From Pseudomonadota bacterium (GTDB lineage: Bacteria > Pseudomonadota > Gammaproteobacteria > Acidiferrobacterales > UBA6901), in assembly GCA_021783175.1 (NCBI GenBank), contig JAJXUF010000133.1:1-8532 (forward strand): a DNA stretch of 8,532 nucleotides, in the 5' to 3' direction. Shown piece by piece: positions 6,909-8,532 of this stretch. The translations under genes and the position numbers were made by a program. Numbering within the stretch: the first letter of the stretch is position 1; each line of letters begins with the position of its first letter. The notes under the pieces were generated by a model. That model made no database searches. It was not told where the DNA came from and was given only the letters and a program-made list of their open reading frames with translations.

Positions 6909-7942
6909 GAAAAAAAACATTGATCCTGTTCGGGATAGGGGCGGTCGTGGCCGGCCTGAGCGCCTGGGGCTTCGTCGAGGGCCGCAAGGAGCTTGCTCAA
7001 GAGCAGGCGCGGGAGAAGCCCGTTTCGGTGCCGTCGCGTGTGGTATCCCAGGACGGCGGCAGCGCGGTGGCGTTCGATCCGCAAACGCAGAAGCTGGCGG
7101 ACATCGGCGTCGCTGCCATGGAGCAGACCACCCGCCGCGGGGAAGCCGCAGCGCTGGCCACAGTCCTGCCGCCGCAGGCATTGAGCGATCTTCGAAATCG
7201 TTTTGTGGCAGCAGCGGCGCAGGCCGACAAGACCGTGGCGACGCTGGCAGCGTCGCGCCGCGAGCGTGAACGGCTCAGGGCGCTGCACGGTGACGACCGA
7301 AACATCTCGGACAAAGTATTGCAGACCGCCGAAGCGGCCTGGCGCGTCGACCAGGCGGCTAGGCAATCAGCGCAGGCGGCCGTTGACGCGATCAAGCAGG
7401 ACGCCCGGCAGACATGGGGCGCGGTGCTGACGATGGCCATCGTGAACAATATGCCGCTGTTCCAACGCTTGGCGACGCAGAAAGAAATGCTGTTGCGAAT
7501 CGCCGCACCATCAGGCAGCCGGCTGCCTGTGCCGCCGAGCAAGGTGAGCATAGTCGGTGATGACGGCGTCTTGAAAACGGCGGAGCTGATTTCGCTTTCG
7601 CCGCAGGCCGATCCGCGCATCCAGGGCCCCACCTTTTTCTATGTGGCGGCAGCCGAAGGGTTGCTGCCGGGAACCGCGCTGATTGCCCACCTGCCAAGCG
7701 GGCCCCAGGAGACTGGGGTCACGCTCCCGGCGGCCGCCGTGGTCTCGTGGCAAGGCAAGGCGTGGTATTACGTCGAAAGCGCGCCGGGCAGGTTCACGCG
7801 CCATGAGCTGACGGGCGCAGTGCCGGTCGCCGAGGGTTGGTTTGCGCCGCGCCTTCCGGCGATGCGGGTCGTGGTGCGCGGCGCCCAGACGCTCCTCTCG
7901 GAAGAGTTACGCGGCCAAGTGCAAACCGGCGAGGGGGACTAA
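6905..7942 (+). CDS. Periplasmic adaptor of RND metal efflux pump (CzcB-like, short and divergent)
   Basis: The protein has 345 residues from ATG 6905 (GGAG at 6894-6897, overlap with the upstream stop). An N-terminal membrane anchor (about 4-23) is followed by a helical hairpin (about 95-165, rich in A, R, E and Q), a beta-barrel region (about 195-260), and the membrane-proximal end LPAAAVVSWQGKAWYYVE to the terminal QTLLSEELRGQV. That ending is characteristic of membrane-fusion proteins. It links the outer-membrane factor to the RND pump. It is shorter than typical CzcB, and I cannot find the usual lipoyl/barrel-sandwich half-motifs (a PGxV-type and an APxxGxV-type segment) flanking the hairpin; a WGAVL segment stands instead. 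It overlaps the pump gene by one base (TAATG). The open frame extends upstream to 6440, but that part is the outer-membrane-factor gene in another frame. Confidence 0.88.
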   Translation: MRKKTLILFGIGAVVAGLSAWGFVEGRKELAQEQAREKPVSVPSRVVSQDGGSAVAFDPQTQKLADIGVAAMEQTTRRGEAAALATVLPPQALSDLRNRFVAAAAQADKTVATLAASRRERERLRALHGDDRNISDKVLQTAEAAWRVDQAARQSAQAAVDAIKQDARQTWGAVLTMAIVNNMPLFQRLATQKEMLLRIAAPSGSRLPVPPSKVSIVGDDGVLKTAELISLSPQADPRIQGPTFFYVAAAEGLLPGTALIAHLPSGPQETGVTLPAAAVVSWQGKAWYYVESAPGRFTRHELTGAVPVAEGWFAPRLPAMRVVVRGAQTLLSEELRGQVQTGEGD

Positions 7943-8532
7943 TGGAACCATCTCCCCGCCGTGGCCTGCTGGCCTGCATCATCGTTTTCTCGCTACGCTA
8001 CCACGGCGTCGTCATTGCCCTCGCGCTGCTGTTTGCCGGCTACGGCCTATATGCGCTGACCGGCGCCAGTTACGATGTCTTCCCGGAGTTCGCCCCGCCC
8101 CAGATATCAATTCAGACTGAAGCGCCTGGCCTCGCGCCGGAACAGGTCGAGGTGCTGGTGACGCAGCCCATCGAGAATGCCGTGAACGGCGTGCCGGGCG
8201 TACAAGCGCTGCGCTCTCAGTCGATCCAGGGGCTGTCGGTCATCACCGCTACCTTCGATCCCAAGAGCGATGTCTATCGTGACCGGCAGAACATGGGCGA
8301 GCGCCTCGCCGAGCTGGTCGCGCTGATGCCCAGCGGGGTGCAGGCCCCGGCGATGTCTCCTCTGACATCGTCCACCAGCGTGGCTTTGGTGATCGGACTC
8401 ACCTCGCGACAGCGCTCGCTCATGGAACTGCGCTCGCTCGCCGACTGGACGCTCAAGCCGCGGCTGCTCGCCGTGCCCGGCGTGTCCAAGGTGGCGGTCT
8501 TCGGCGGTGAGGTGAAGGAGTACCAGATTCAG
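7942..8532 (+). CDS. RND heavy-metal efflux pump, N-terminal part (CzcA-like, partial)
   Basis: The 197 N-terminal residues are present and the gene continues past the window edge. It starts at ATG 7942 inside the TAATG overlap, with GAGGGGG at 7931-7937 as ribosome-binding site. A first membrane helix (about residues 10-37) leads into YDVFPEFAPPQISIQTEAPGL, then EVLVTQPIENAVNGVPGV and SQSIQGLSVITATFD. These are signature segments of the heavy-metal-efflux (HME) class of RND pumps, including CzcA, CusA and SilA. The protein would be the proton-driven inner-membrane trimer of the tripartite pump. The transmembrane residues that separate Zn/Co/Cd pumps from Cu/Ag pumps are not in the window, so the substrate remains open. 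The reading frame is clean to the end, with no sign of decay. Confidence 0.95.
   Translation, partial: MEPSPRRGLLACIIVFSLRYHGVVIALALLFAGYGLYALTGASYDVFPEFAPPQISIQTEAPGLAPEQVEVLVTQPIENAVNGVPGVQALRSQSIQGLSVITATFDPKSDVYRDRQNMGERLAELVALMPSGVQAPAMSPLTSSTSVALVIGLTSRQRSLMELRSLADWTLKPRLLAVPGVSKVAVFGGEVKEYQIQ

Overview
The window looks like a piece of a proteobacterial chromosome, probably a betaproteobacterium, into which a mosaic heavy-metal-resistance island has been inserted. The betaproteobacterial guess rests on the hopanoid gene end at the left edge and the style of the Czc-type genes; Nitrosomonadales or Burkholderiales would fit, but the species cannot be read from this sequence. Base composition changes sharply. 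The stretch from about 111 to 1415 is AT-rich or moderate in GC. From about 1415 to the right edge it is GC-rich, apart from short spacers.

Left edge (1-154): the last 35 codons of a rightward gene whose C-terminus matches the FAD-binding end of hydroxysqualene dehydroxylase (HpnE), followed by a good intrinsic terminator. Recombination module (224-2560): a leftward KfrA-like coiled-coil DNA-binding protein and a rightward tyrosine recombinase, divergently transcribed from a very AT-rich spacer full of dyads and repeats. This is the layout of the TnpT/TnpS cointegrate-resolution modules of Tn4651/Tn5041-type Tn3-family transposons, where the spacer holds the resolution site. No transposase is present in the window.

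Metal-sensing module (2636-4778): an OmpR-type response regulator and a membrane histidine kinase of the CopRS/CusRS/CzcRS group, overlapping by 23 bases. Next comes a decayed leftward remnant of mercuric reductase (4860-5196). It keeps the terminal Cys-Cys pair but carries a frameshift, best explained by expansion of a short CA/TG repeat, plus an extra copy of a tandem hexamer. It is followed by about 300 bases of non-coding DNA with a wide dyad.

Efflux module (5499 to the right edge): a tightly packed operon with overlapping start and stop codons. It encodes an outer-membrane factor lipoprotein (CzcC-like), a short and divergent periplasmic adaptor (CzcB-like), and the N-terminal 197 residues of an RND pump (CzcA-like) that runs off the window. 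Together these would form a tripartite pump expelling metal cations through both membranes, with the two-component system as the likely switch. The metal cannot be decided from this window, because the key transmembrane residues of the pump lie beyond the right edge.

I see no CRISPR array, tRNA, rRNA or complete insertion sequence. The parts worth a second look are the TnpT/TnpS-like pair with its dyad-rich spacer, the slippage-damaged merA remnant between the sensor and efflux genes, the dyad upstream of the efflux operon, and the atypical adaptor protein.
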